47,753 nucleotides of DNA from positions 1 through 47,753 of the forward strand of contig MHBH01000090.1 in NCBI GenBank assembly GCA_001804805.1, written 5' to 3'. A program made the position numbers and the translations under genes. Shown here one piece after another: positions 23,778-32,275 of the stretch. The stretch is from Lentisphaerae bacterium GWF2_49_21. GTDB lineage: Bacteria; Verrucomicrobiota; Lentisphaeria; Victivallales; GWF2-50-93. The notes under the pieces were generated by a model. The model worked only from the letters and a program-made list of their open reading frames with translations. It made no database searches and was not told where the DNA came from. Within the stretch, counting starts at the first letter, position 1. Every line of letters begins with the position of its first letter.

Positions 23778-25394
23778 TCAGCGCTCGGGCAAAGGAAGCG
23801 GCGTCATTGTGAAAACATGGGGGGAGATCAGCTTCTTCTGCATCTCTTCTTCAATGGATTTGGATGTGATCAGGATTTTCCTGGGTGTATTGTCGGTAAC
23901 AGCCTTTACCGGTGCAACTGGCGGAGGCGCCTCTGTAATGCCTATTTTCATCAGATGGTATACCATCAGGATGCTGGCCGACAAAATCACGCATGCCGCG
24001 ATAACAGTGAGCATTATCCGCCGGACCTTGATCTGCTGGAGCAGGTTTACCTGTTTCCCCTTTTCAAGCTGATGTATTACCTCCTCGGGAACTGTATATT
24101 CAAGCACCTTGCCTTTGACCTTGTTGAGAAGTACCAGGACTTGGTTTTCATCAACATGGTACAGATAGCACAGCGTCCTTACATATGCGTTAACATAAAC
24201 TGGGGCGGGCAGGTTTTGGAAGTCATCCCTTTCCAGGGCCTCAATGAAATTCTTCTTTATCTTCGTGGTTATTGAAACCTGGTCGATGCTCAATCCGGAT
24301 CTTACACGTCCTTCCTGCAGGATCTGCCCGGAAGTCGCATTGTCCGATGAAAACTTTTCGATGACATTGTATTTTTTCGGAGGTTTTGGAGTTTCCTTCT
24401 TTTCCTCATGCTTTACGGGAGCCGGTTTAACAGGCGCTGCTTTTGCAGGAGGAGCGGCAGATTCCTTCACCGCGTTTTGCTCGGGTTGTGGCGGTTTAGG
24501 GGCAGGAGGGTTCTCTTTCTTGTGCTGATGGCGAGGCTGATGGGCAGGTTCAGCTTTTGATTCAACTTTCGGTTCAACCTTGCGTTCGGGTTTCTTCTCC
24601 TCCTTTTTCTCTTCCTTCACTTTCGCCTGGAGCTTCACTGGTTCGGATTTTTTCTCCTGGACAGGAGCAGGTATGGATGCAACTGGAGGAGTAACTTCTG
24701 GAATGGGGATTGGAGCTGCTGCAGACGGAGCTGCCGGAGCAGGAGTTGGAACAACAGGAGGAGTTGAAACTGGAACAGGTTCGGCTTTGACAGGCGCCGG
24801 AGTTTTGATCTCCTGCTTGACAGGAGCCTCAACCTGTTTTGGTTGTTCTGGAGTTTTCACAGGCACCTTGGGTTCCGCCTTTTGAACGGCAGGCGCTGGT
24901 TCAGATTTGACGATTGCCGGTGTTTTCACTTCCTGTTTGACAAGAGCCTCAGCCTGTTTCGGCTGTTCCGGAGTTTTCACAGGTACCTTAGGGTTCGCTG
25001 CTTGAACGGCAGGCGCAGAACTTGAAGGTTTAGTTTCCTTCACTTCCTGAGTCTGGGTCTGCACCGTGGCCTGTTCCTGTATTGACTTCTTATATGGTGG
25101 AGGAACATGATGTACAGGCTTCCTTGGAGCAGATGGAGATGATATGTCATCAAAATTTCCAATATTCGGATCTATGGGCTTTGGAGCTTCCTGTATGGGA
25201 TTGGCGGTCATCTGCACGACCTGGACCGGATCTTTCTTCGGAGGTTCGGGAACAGCAGCCTTTACTTCCGGTTTGGGATCCGGATCTTTTTTCTCCACTG
25301 GCTCCTTCTTCTCCTCTCCTGCGAAATCAAGGGGCAACGAGCCTTCATTGGACTTTGAAGACTGGTTGAAAAGATCGTCTTTATGCTTGGCCAT
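23778..25394 (-). CDS. RodZ-like HTH membrane protein with long disordered N-terminal region
   Basis: A 538-residue protein. Residues 1-340 are low-complexity, rich in Pro, Lys, Glu and Ala, probably disordered; they include a near-duplicate block (PKVPVKTPEQPKQ at two places about 40 residues apart). Residues 356-425 are a RodZ-type HTH (GRVRSGLSIDQVSITTKIKKNFIEALERDDFQNLP, typical HTH_25). Residues 456-482 are basic residues plus one membrane helix (KVRR then IMLTVIAACVILSAS), and a 55-residue outer tail. RodZ links MreB to the cell-shape complex; normally its HTH is at the N terminus, so here it is displaced by a long cytoplasmic arm. It is 95 bases upstream of aroQ in the same direction. 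The ribosome site is weak. Confidence 0.75.
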   Translation of the reverse strand: MAKHKDDLFNQSSKSNEGSLPLDFAGEEKKEPVEKKDPDPKPEVKAAVPEPPKKDPVQVVQMTANPIQEAPKPIDPNIGNFDDISSPSAPRKPVHHVPPPYKKSIQEQATVQTQTQEVKETKPSSSAPAVQAANPKVPVKTPEQPKQAEALVKQEVKTPAIVKSEPAPAVQKAEPKVPVKTPEQPKQVEAPVKQEIKTPAPVKAEPVPVSTPPVVPTPAPAAPSAAAPIPIPEVTPPVASIPAPVQEKKSEPVKLQAKVKEEKKEEKKPERKVEPKVESKAEPAHQPRHQHKKENPPAPKPPQPEQNAVKESAAPPAKAAPVKPAPVKHEEKKETPKPPKKYNVIEKFSSDNATSGQILQEGRVRSGLSIDQVSITTKIKKNFIEALERDDFQNLPAPVYVNAYVRTLCYLYHVDENQVLVLLNKVKGKVLEYTVPEEVIHQLEKGKQVNLLQQIKVRRIMLTVIAACVILSASILMVYHLMKIGITEAPPPVAPVKAVTDNTPRKILITSKSIEEEMQKKLISPHVFTMTPLPLPER

Positions 25395-25564
25395 TATGCG
25401 TATATCCGAAAATTAATAGTATATCTACCTTATATTATTTTGAAAAATGAATTTTACAAGTCCGGAAAAACATGTCGGCTGATGTAAGGTCTTTTCTTTA
25501 AAGTCCTCCTGAAACCTCCCGCAGGGGTAGTTTTTGCTCTTCAAATAGAGAAACTTCCTTAAAA

Positions 25565-25756
25565 TCAAATATTCGCCTCATAGGATTTCATCACGGGAAT
25601 CCCATTGGGATAGGTGATTCCAGATATCAGGTTGGAATTCGCCAGGATTCTTGCCCCGTAAAAATCCGCCTTAGCGTGTTTTCGGGCCTCATTGGAAAAA
25701 CCGGTGTATGTGTTTTTCCGGAAGTAGTATTTAATTGGAAGTTCAGGACAGCCCAT
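25565..25756 (-). CDS. Possible small gene, unknown function
   Basis: A 63-residue reading frame in the 458-base gap 25395-25852. A strong ribosome site (AAAGGAG, 6 bases) precedes the ATG, which argues for translation. The protein has no recognisable domain, no hydrophobic segment and no similarity I can name; it is mixed in composition with several Tyr and Asn. It may be a remnant of a larger gene. The rest of the gap (25395-25564 and 25757-25852) holds no recognisable gene. Confidence 0.35.
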   Translation of the reverse strand: MGCPELPIKYYFRKNTYTGFSNEARKHAKADFYGARILANSNLISGITYPNGIPVMKSYEANI

Positions 25757-25852
25757 CGACAGCTCCTTTGAGTTCAGCTATGCTTATGAGCGGCTACACT
25801 TACAGGCAAATCGTATGTAAATGAGTAATTGCATCGCTCAATGCCGAAACAT

Positions 25853-26110
25853 TCACACGGCACGGTGCTGCAATTCTTCCTTGATTATGCGGCGGAACAT
25901 CATTTCCGTCGGCTCCTTCTTCCTGTGGATGCTCTCCTTCAGGACATCGTTGATCATGGTCTGGTAGTTGCCGCCTCCGGAATCATCGACCTTCTTCTTG
26001 TACCAGTTGATTATATCCCTATCGAGCCTGATGGTTATCCTGACCTTCTGCCTGCCGGAAGAGACGACGGCTCCCCTTTTACCCTTGCTGAAATCGTAGT
26101 TCTTTTTCAT
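25853..26110 (-). CDS. brnA: BrnA-family antitoxin
   Basis: An 85-residue protein. The central KVRITIRLDRDIINWYKKKVDDSGGGNYQTMINDVLKESI is a ribbon-helix-helix-type DNA-binding segment of the BrnA family. It neutralises the BrnT ribonuclease toxin and, with it, represses their own promoter. It starts 4 bases after the stop of brnT, in the usual toxin-first order for this family. The N terminus is basic (KKNYDFSKGKRG). Confidence 0.85.
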   Translation of the reverse strand: MKKNYDFSKGKRGAVVSSGRQKVRITIRLDRDIINWYKKKVDDSGGGNYQTMINDVLKESIHRKKEPTEMMFRRIIKEELQHRAV

Positions 26111-26114
26111 AGTG

Positions 26115-26378
26115 TCACCCCTGATAGTCCTTTATTTCTGTTTTAGCGGCCTTCCTCGCCGAGATCATCCGGATCGAGTCGCCCCGCCAGGTATAGACGA
26201 CTACGAGTATCCTCCCGAAGCAGTCCATGCCGACAGTGACGAATCTCTCCTCGCCGTTCTCAACGTCATCCACGGTCAAAGCCCCGGGATCTTCCAGAGC
26301 TGAAACGGCATCTGCAAGAGCCACCTTGTGCTTTTTCAGATTGACCTGGGCCTTTGTCTTGTCCCATTCATAGCTCAT
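26115..26378 (-). CDS. brnT: BrnT-family ribonuclease toxin
   Basis: An 87-residue protein matching BrnT: YEWDKTKAQVNLKKHKVALADAVSALEDP at the N terminus (W-D-x-x-K-x-x-x-N-x-x-K-H), then GEERFVTVGMD, GRILVVVYTWRGDSIRMISARKA. BrnT is an RNase of the RelE-like fold that blocks translation in type II toxin-antitoxin systems. The conserved GRILVVVYTWRGDSIRMISAR block is intact, so the toxin should be active. No good ribosome site is seen before the ATG. Upstream (26385-26410) a TGCACAGTGTATGTACAGTA-like stretch may be the autoregulatory operator. Confidence 0.88.
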   Translation of the reverse strand: MSYEWDKTKAQVNLKKHKVALADAVSALEDPGALTVDDVENGEERFVTVGMDCFGRILVVVYTWRGDSIRMISARKAAKTEIKDYQG

Positions 26379-26523
26379 GAGTTACTGTACATACACTGTG
26401 CATATATTCAAGTCCTGTATGAAATTTTCCTCAACTTATGTGCTCCCAACATCTTCCGCTTCCCCACTCCACGCCCGCCCGGGGACTGCCCGCCTCCGCT
26501 CCTGCCGTCCAGTGCACAGCAGG

Positions 26524-26952
26524 TCAATTCAGGGGGTCAGTGGGGGCTTTACCAGCATCGGGTTGGGGTGGCTGAATTCCTTGGACACCTATAGTAGGGC
26601 TTTGGGATTCTTTATTTGATATTCTTTTCCTAAGGTTTTCCAAGCTAATATCAGATAAGTATTGATTAGTATTTAAGTCGAGATAATAATATCTATCAAA
26701 AACACTTAATGAAAAAATACCATCTTTATTAGTATCCATCATTGCTTCATAAGTGCCCTTGATGACGTTATTTGAAATCAAAGTCCATTTGCCCTTCTTA
26801 TCAATGAAATCATTCTTTTCTTCAAGCGTACCGTTGGATTTTACAGTAAGAGTTGTAGTCCCTTCAAGTTGCTTGTAAGTTCCTGCCTGTGGAGAAGGAT
26901 GGCAACCAGCCAAAATTAAAATGAAAAACAGACATGGAATTATTTTAATCAT
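26524..26952 (-). CDS. Predicted lipoprotein of unknown function
   Basis: A 142-residue protein with a lipoprotein signal: FFILILAGC with Cys17 as the lipidated residue. After it come TYKQLEGTTTLTVKSNGTLEEKN and GKWTLISNNVIKGTYEAMMDTN, resembling small calycin/lipocalin-like lipoproteins that measure residue-length strands, but I cannot assign a family. The C terminus is Pro/Gln-rich (IQPPQPDAGKAPTDP). The gene is more AT-rich than its neighbours, suggesting acquired DNA near the BrnTA pair. Confidence 0.65.
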   Translation of the reverse strand: MIKIIPCLFFILILAGCHPSPQAGTYKQLEGTTTLTVKSNGTLEEKNDFIDKKGKWTLISNNVIKGTYEAMMDTNKDGIFSLSVFDRYYYLDLNTNQYLSDISLENLRKRISNKESQSPTIGVQGIQPPQPDAGKAPTDPLN

Positions 26953-27194
26953 TTTCTAATTCCTATTTATTAACTTTTGGGCTTTCAATAACTCTATTGC
27001 TTATTGAAGAACGGTGCCATGCTGGACATGTCCTTGTATTATAATATGTTACATGCATAACTTTGGTGTTTTCTATTTTGGTTTTCCACCGTTCCTGAAT
27101 GACTGTCGGCCGGAAAACAACTTCCAATGAGATGACTTGAAAAATTTGTACACCATAAATACCTTGATGCGGCTGGTGTGTGGGAGCCTTTGAT

Positions 27195-29531
27195 TTAGAC
27201 AACTGATTTTTTCAAAGCTCTCCTGAACATTCCGGATTTTGTCCTCCCGGCATCTTGTTTTTTGCCGTCCGGCCAGACAATTGTCACAGGCCTGGCGGAT
27301 TTAAGATCATATTTCAGTACCAGTTCCTTTTTTCCGGAAAGTTCCAGAGATACATTGATCTTGTCATTCCCTACAGGAGCGGTGCCGGATACTTTTCCAT
27401 ATTTGGAAAGGTGCGGCCTTAAGATTATTTTTTCAAATCCCGGACTTCCGGGCTTCACTCCAAGGACACAGGATAAGAATTCGTAGATAGGGGAGGCGCT
27501 CCAGGCATGGCAGTCGCTCCGGGTATGTTCGAACGGAATCTCGGGGAATGTCGTGAAATTCCATTTGAGGACGGACTTCCAGTTCTCAAGCTGTTTCCAG
27601 AAAAGCTCGTAGCATCCGACCTTCTCCCACGCCCTGAAAAGATAAAATGAGAAATAAAGGGTGGCCTTGCTCAATTTCTCGTTTTCAAAGATCTCGCGTC
27701 CGAGCGCTTCAGCCTTCCTTCCAGTTACTGCATCAGAAATGATCGCCCAGGAATTAGTGTGCTGGCTTATGAAATTAGTTCCCGGCATGTCCACATATAG
27801 GCCAAGTTTCCTGTCAAAGCACAATTTGTTGACCGCATCTATGGACTTTTTGTATTTCCCTTTGAATTCAATGCCGGACTTGTCCCCGATTTCCTCCGCG
27901 AGATATGCTGCGGTGCGGCATGCTTCAGCGTATTGCATGGTATTTATCGTCAGTGGATTGCTTGTCGTCCTCGCCGGATTTCCATTTGGCCATTCAGGAA
28001 GCCAGTCGGTGAAGTTCCAGTAACGGAGATGTCCGATCAGGCCGTTTTCCATCCTGTGCCTTTCAAACCACTCAAGAACAGCCCTTATTCCAGGGAATAC
28101 TTCCTTGACCAGTTCCTTGTCGCCGAAATATTCGTAGTAGTCGCGGACCATCATCACCCAGTAGAGGCTGAAACCGACAATGATCTGTTTCCAGGCTGAA
28201 GGATAGCGCGACTGGTTGATTCCCTCGGGAAGACGCGACCAGTCGTATTGGAGTATCGCCTGCCTGCCAAGCCTTCCGTCCCCGGTTGAGGAATATGAAA
28301 TAAGGGCCTGGATTCTCGTGTCGCCGGTATACTGGAGCTGTTCGTAATAGGGGCAGTCATAATAATGCTCATGGGCGCAGAGACGCGCCGTCCGCCAGGC
28401 AATTTCCCATATCCTGCGGATTTCGCAGTCGCCTGTTTCAAAGTCCGCCTTGAGATCCAGAGGGAACATGAAAGTTTTGAAGCTTGGCGGATGCATTGTA
28501 ATATGGGAGGAGGAATGAGGATTGATCTCAATCTCTACAAACCTGAATGTCCTGAACCAGAACGGCTCGAAGCACGAGGTGCCTCCGTCAAGTTTCAGGA
28601 GATCGCTGTATCCGAAAACGACACCGTCCTTGCGGTCCCTCTCAAGTTTTTTACCTTTGACAAAAAGAGATTCCGAATAAGTTATCTTGACGGTAGAATC
28701 CCTTCCTCCGTCGAATTCAAAACGGGGGAACGCGGTTGTCAGATTGCCTGCATCAATAGTGATTTTTGAGTGATAGGAAATTATCAACGGGGATTTGCCT
28801 TGGAGCCAGTCGGTGACAGATGATAGATCAACGCCTTCAGCCTTTACAGCGGATTTGAAAATATCCTCTTTCTCCTCCATCATCGGGATCTGCCTCGGAA
28901 CCAGCCACCACTGGGTGTAGGGATCCTTGACTGTGCTGCGGAGCGTAAAAGGACCGAAATCCTTGGGTTTGAGCCACAGTGAATCATTGAACTGGGAATA
29001 CATCCATTTCCTTGGAAGATTGGAGAAATCGATCTTTTCCATCGAAGGGATTGCCGTATATGTCCTCAGATCATATTCGGCGTCAAGAGGACGGTGGAAT
29101 CTTGATTTGTCCTCGTCGCATTTCCAGTCATCAGGAGTTTCAAGGTTCAGGATCTTCTTTTCGTTCTTGAAGATTCCGCCGGCGACTAGGAAACCGGATC
29201 CGGTATGCATTTCGGCAATAGCGACTTCTTTTCCGCGGGAACCGCTTCCGAAGACAGTCACATGCGCCGCAATGGCGTGCCTGCCCGGTTCGATATCAAG
29301 GTCATAGGTTTCATAGTTGTAATGTTCGGGATCGCTCCGGCATGGGCCACGTCCTATTATCTTTCCGTCGAGATAGAGATTATATCTGTTGTCTGCGGAG
29401 ACGTTGAGTTTTAACCGGCAGGATTTCTCCTTGATATCAAACGCCGTCCTGAAGAAGATGAAGCAAGGCTCCTTTGGTTTGAAATCCGGATGCCAGCACC
29501 AGCGGGTCTTTTCGGTAAAAAGATTTTCCAT
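27195..29531 (-). CDS. GH78 alpha-L-rhamnosidase-like glycoside hydrolase
   Basis: A 778-residue protein. Residues 1-340 form N-terminal beta-sandwich domains (LNVSADNRYNLYLDGKIIGRGP is the rhamnosidase-N-type substrate-binding sandwich). Residues 375-700 are the (alpha/alpha)6 barrel: DCPYYEQLQYTGDTRIQAL replaces the usual CPQRDERLGWTGDAQ with the catalytic Glu site, and HTRSDCHAWSASPIYEFL is the closing GH78/GH95-like block. The C-terminal 75 residues are a small beta domain. It should release alpha-L-rhamnose from plant or algal polysaccharides. No signal peptide is seen, so it may be cytoplasmic, acting on imported oligosaccharides. Specificity is not certain because the catalytic segment is divergent. 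Confidence 0.85.
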   Translation of the reverse strand: MENLFTEKTRWCWHPDFKPKEPCFIFFRTAFDIKEKSCRLKLNVSADNRYNLYLDGKIIGRGPCRSDPEHYNYETYDLDIEPGRHAIAAHVTVFGSGSRGKEVAIAEMHTGSGFLVAGGIFKNEKKILNLETPDDWKCDEDKSRFHRPLDAEYDLRTYTAIPSMEKIDFSNLPRKWMYSQFNDSLWLKPKDFGPFTLRSTVKDPYTQWWLVPRQIPMMEEKEDIFKSAVKAEGVDLSSVTDWLQGKSPLIISYHSKITIDAGNLTTAFPRFEFDGGRDSTVKITYSESLFVKGKKLERDRKDGVVFGYSDLLKLDGGTSCFEPFWFRTFRFVEIEINPHSSSHITMHPPSFKTFMFPLDLKADFETGDCEIRRIWEIAWRTARLCAHEHYYDCPYYEQLQYTGDTRIQALISYSSTGDGRLGRQAILQYDWSRLPEGINQSRYPSAWKQIIVGFSLYWVMMVRDYYEYFGDKELVKEVFPGIRAVLEWFERHRMENGLIGHLRYWNFTDWLPEWPNGNPARTTSNPLTINTMQYAEACRTAAYLAEEIGDKSGIEFKGKYKKSIDAVNKLCFDRKLGLYVDMPGTNFISQHTNSWAIISDAVTGRKAEALGREIFENEKLSKATLYFSFYLFRAWEKVGCYELFWKQLENWKSVLKWNFTTFPEIPFEHTRSDCHAWSASPIYEFLSCVLGVKPGSPGFEKIILRPHLSKYGKVSGTAPVGNDKINVSLELSGKKELVLKYDLKSARPVTIVWPDGKKQDAGRTKSGMFRRALKKSVV

Positions 29532-29532
29532 T

Positions 29533-29559
29533 ATAAAATTTTACTCCGGAAAATTTTAT
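29533..29559 (-). promoter_or_regulatory. AT hairpin overlapping ftsK stop and GH78 leader
   Basis: ATAAAATTTT (29533-29542) pairs with AAAATTTTAT (29550-29559), loop of 7 bases. The ftsK TAA is in the stem. On the minus strand the loop contains CCGGAG, the only ribosome-site-like sequence before the GH78 ATG, which starts 1 base after the stem. It may act as a terminator for ftsK or control GH78 translation. Confidence 0.45.
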
Positions 29560-31922
29560 GATTTGTAGTTGTCGCGTGAGACGAGTATGTCGCGTTTTGC
29601 GCTTGCTCCCATTGCAGGGCCGACAAAGCCCTTCCTTTCGAGGTTCTCCATGATGTTTGCGGCCTTGTTGTAGCCGACGCCAAGCCTTCTCTGGATGTAG
29701 CTGGTGCTAGCCTTTCCATCGGTGAGGATCGCCTCGATTGCGCGCTTTTCAAGATCATCGTCGGAGTCGCCGAAAAGATCACTGTCTCCACCCTCATCCT
29801 CGCCGTCAAGCGGAAGCTCATCCTCCAGTTCCTCGGCTTTTCCGGCGAGAATTGTCTCGTCGAAGGTCTGGTCCTGCTGCTGCGAGACGAAATTCACGAC
29901 CTTTTCTATATCCTTGTCGGAAACAAGGGCCCCCTGTATGCGTTCAAGACTGGAACTGCCCGGAGGAATGAACAGCATATCGCCGCGTCCGAGAAGTTTT
30001 TCAGCACCCTTCCTGTCAAGGATCACTCCGCTGTCGACGTATGACGAGACCTGGAACGCTATCCTTGTCGGCAGGTTGGCCTTGATCACGCCGGTTATGA
30101 TCTGCTTCCTGGGCGTCTGGGTGGCGATGACCATGTGCAGTCCGGAGGCGCGTCCCTTCTGTGCGATCCTCGCAATCGAATTTTCGACGCTCGCCTTTGC
30201 TTCAGTCATCATGATGTCGGCAAGCTCGTCTATGATCACGACAAGAATCGGCAATTTGTCCGGGATCTCGTTGCCGTCGTCGTCGAGTATGGGTACCGGG
30301 CTCTTCTCCCGTTTATTGAAATCAGAAAGTTTTTTTGCCTTGACCTTCGAGAAGATCTTGTAGCGCCTTTCCATTTCGTTCACCCCCCAGTGCAGTGCTA
30401 CGGGAACTTTCTTTGGATCATTGACGACCGGAGTGATCAGATGCGGGAGGGTCGTATATGTGGTGAATTCGACCATCTTCGGATCGACCATGATAAGCTT
30501 GAGCTCGGAAGGAGTGTAACGGAAAAGCAGACTCATCATGAGCGAATGCATGCATACGCTTTTTCCGCTTCCGGTCGCGCCGGCGATGAGCAGATGCGGC
30601 GCACGGGCAAGATCCAGGATTATCGGGTCGCCCGCAACATTCCTCCCGAGAATGATAGGTATCTCTATGTTGGGCGAGTTCCATGGACCGGATTCCATTA
30701 TCGAACGTATTGAGATGAATGAGACTTTTGTGTTGGGGACTTCTATTCCAACAGTGTTCTTGCCTGGGATCGGTGCGAGTATGCGCACGCTTTCCGCCTG
30801 CAGATCCTTGGCGAAATTGCTTGCAAGACTGCTGAACCTCTCCACCTTCACCCCGGGATCAAGTGAAACTTCATAGCGGGTGACCCTCGGACCTGAGGTC
30901 TGACCGATGACTTTTCCCTTTATGTCGAAACTGTCGAGTGTAGCCTGCAGGATTATTTTCTGCGCATCTATGGATTCCTGATCCTCCCCATGGACCTCCT
31001 TGCCCTTGTCCAGCAGGGTGATAGGAGGCAGGGCATATTCAGAGACAGGTCCCGCCTTCTTAGCAGGCTGCTTCACCGTCTTTTTCTTCAGCATTTCCGC
31101 GGCAAGCTTCCTGGCATCCTCGGTATCTTCAGTCTTTACAGGAATCTCCGGCGGGGGTTCCACGCGGTGTTCTCTTCCTTCATATTTATCCTTGTACTCC
31201 CTGTATTTCTTGTTGCGCTCCTCCTCGCGTTTCCGGCTCAGCGTTTCAATGGATTCCTCAAGTTCGTCTCCTTCCTCCACATCCTCCTTCTCCTTATGCC
31301 TGACAGCTTTTATTATGGTCTGCCAGTCCGCCAGCCATATGAATATTGAACCGCTGATCAGGAATACCAGCGCGACAATGAGGGAGCCGACAGTTCCGAA
31401 ATTGCTGGTTATGAGGCCGGGGGCTACAGACAGCTCCGGTGCCGCCAGCTTCTGTCCGATCACTCCTCCGGAGAGGGCGGACAGAGGGATATTTTTCGAA
31501 CCGATGCCGAGATACTCCGTTATAGTGGCAAACTTCTCAGGATGCATTGCGAAAAGGACAGTGATCCCGATGATCACGGCGATCACAGAACCGATATAAC
31601 CCCTGCGGTTCACCGGATATGGCAGGAGCGGACGGAACGCGCAGACAAGCAGGATGATCAGTATCGGATATGTCGCGATGCCGAACAGGTAGAATGCGAT
31701 CCTCGCAAAATGGGCGCCGAACGGGCCTATCCAGTTTTTAATATGGGCGGAGGATCCTCCTTCGATGACCGAAAGGTCCGAAGCATTGTGCGACAGCACG
31801 GACAGCAGGAGGAGGAGGAATCCTATTATCAGGAAGACATACCGGAACCTGAATCCGCCCTGCGGTTGTTCCTGATCCTTCTTTTCCTCGTCTTCAGCTA
31901 TGTTATTTTCTATTTCATCCAT
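29556..31922 (-). CDS. ftsK: FtsK/SpoIIIE DNA translocase
   Basis: A 788-residue protein. Residues 27-215 hold four to five membrane helices (VFLIIGFLLLLLSVL and others). Residues 225-290 are a charged linker. The motor has Walker A LIAGATGSGKSVCMH, Walker B ILVVIIDELADIMM, and ATQTPRKQIITGVIKANLPTRIAFQV. The C-terminal gamma domain (YIQRRLGVGYNKAANIMENLERKGFVGP) reads KOPS sequences. It pumps DNA through the division septum and supports XerCD dimer resolution. A 13-bp hairpin lies in its leader. A small downstream hairpin separates it from GH78. Confidence 0.96.
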   Translation of the reverse strand: MDEIENNIAEDEEKKDQEQPQGGFRFRYVFLIIGFLLLLLSVLSHNASDLSVIEGGSSAHIKNWIGPFGAHFARIAFYLFGIATYPILIILLVCAFRPLLPYPVNRRGYIGSVIAVIIGITVLFAMHPEKFATITEYLGIGSKNIPLSALSGGVIGQKLAAPELSVAPGLITSNFGTVGSLIVALVFLISGSIFIWLADWQTIIKAVRHKEKEDVEEGDELEESIETLSRKREEERNKKYREYKDKYEGREHRVEPPPEIPVKTEDTEDARKLAAEMLKKKTVKQPAKKAGPVSEYALPPITLLDKGKEVHGEDQESIDAQKIILQATLDSFDIKGKVIGQTSGPRVTRYEVSLDPGVKVERFSSLASNFAKDLQAESVRILAPIPGKNTVGIEVPNTKVSFISIRSIMESGPWNSPNIEIPIILGRNVAGDPIILDLARAPHLLIAGATGSGKSVCMHSLMMSLLFRYTPSELKLIMVDPKMVEFTTYTTLPHLITPVVNDPKKVPVALHWGVNEMERRYKIFSKVKAKKLSDFNKREKSPVPILDDDGNEIPDKLPILVVIIDELADIMMTEAKASVENSIARIAQKGRASGLHMVIATQTPRKQIITGVIKANLPTRIAFQVSSYVDSGVILDRKGAEKLLGRGDMLFIPPGSSSLERIQGALVSDKDIEKVVNFVSQQQDQTFDETILAGKAEELEDELPLDGEDEGGDSDLFGDSDDDLEKRAIEAILTDGKASTSYIQRRLGVGYNKAANIMENLERKGFVGPAMGASAKRDILVSRDNYKS

Positions 31923-31928
31923 ATGTTG

Positions 31929-31969
31929 TTTTTACTGTTTGTCCTGATTTCAGTTTCAAACAGTAAAAA
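31929..31969 (-). promoter_or_regulatory. Leader hairpin upstream of ftsK
   Basis: TTTTTACTGTTTG (31929-31941) pairs with CAAACAGTAAAAA (31957-31969), 13 bp, loop of 15 bases. On the minus strand the loop ends in CAGGA, the only purine-rich patch before the ftsK ATG (31922). It might be a terminator for upstream transcription or a translational switch. Confidence 0.35.
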
Positions 31970-32026
31970 TAACACGTCTTGTCATTATTTCGAACTGCTG
32001 GAATTATAAACTGCTCCATAATAAAA

Positions 32027-32187
32027 GAGGCAATTTCAAAACTGCCTCTTTTGAGCTGATTTCTAAAGTAGGAGTTCACAGCTTCAGCTGTGCATCCCCT
32101 TGATGATAAGACACAACTAAAGTTGTGAACTCCAACAGGCGCATTTCCAAAACAATATTATTCTGTATTTTGAAATCAGCTCAAAAG
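32027..32187. repeat. Composite nested palindromic element (type A)
   Basis: Located in the 349-base gap 31923-32271. A small hairpin GAGGCA...TGCCTC (32027-32048) precedes a 16-bp perfect outer inverted repeat, CTTTTGAGCTGATTTC (32048-32063) and GAAATCAGCTCAAAAG (32172-32187). Inside is a second inverted unit, GTAGGAGTTCACAGCTTCAG and the reverse-complementary TAAAGTTGTGAACTCCAAC, whose arms are each hairpins. A relative is at 44745-44906. No gene is seen in the gap. Confidence 0.75.
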
Positions 32188-32234
32188 ACTAATGGTAGGA
32201 CATTTTATGTCCCTGCCGCAATAAAAGAAAAGAT

Positions 32235-32275
32235 GTAAATATTTACTGAACTGACATAGTTCAGTGAATATTTAC
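32235..32275 (-). terminator. Stop-codon-embedded hairpin after the ADP-ribosylglycohydrolase gene
   Basis: An 18-bp stem (32235-32252 with 32258-32275; one T-G pair), loop of 5 bases. The gene's TAA stop lies in the stem. A strong structure, but without a long T-run. Confidence 0.6.

Noticed and set aside
26963-27202. Reading frame of 79 codons on the minus strand downstream of the GH78 gene
   Set aside because: Starts only with TTG inside the GH78 end, has no ribosome site and no protein features.
29531-29821. Frame of 96 codons opposite the frame of ftsK's gamma domain
   Set aside because: Lies within ftsK in another frame with a Ser/Arg/Thr-rich composition; a shadow of a real gene.
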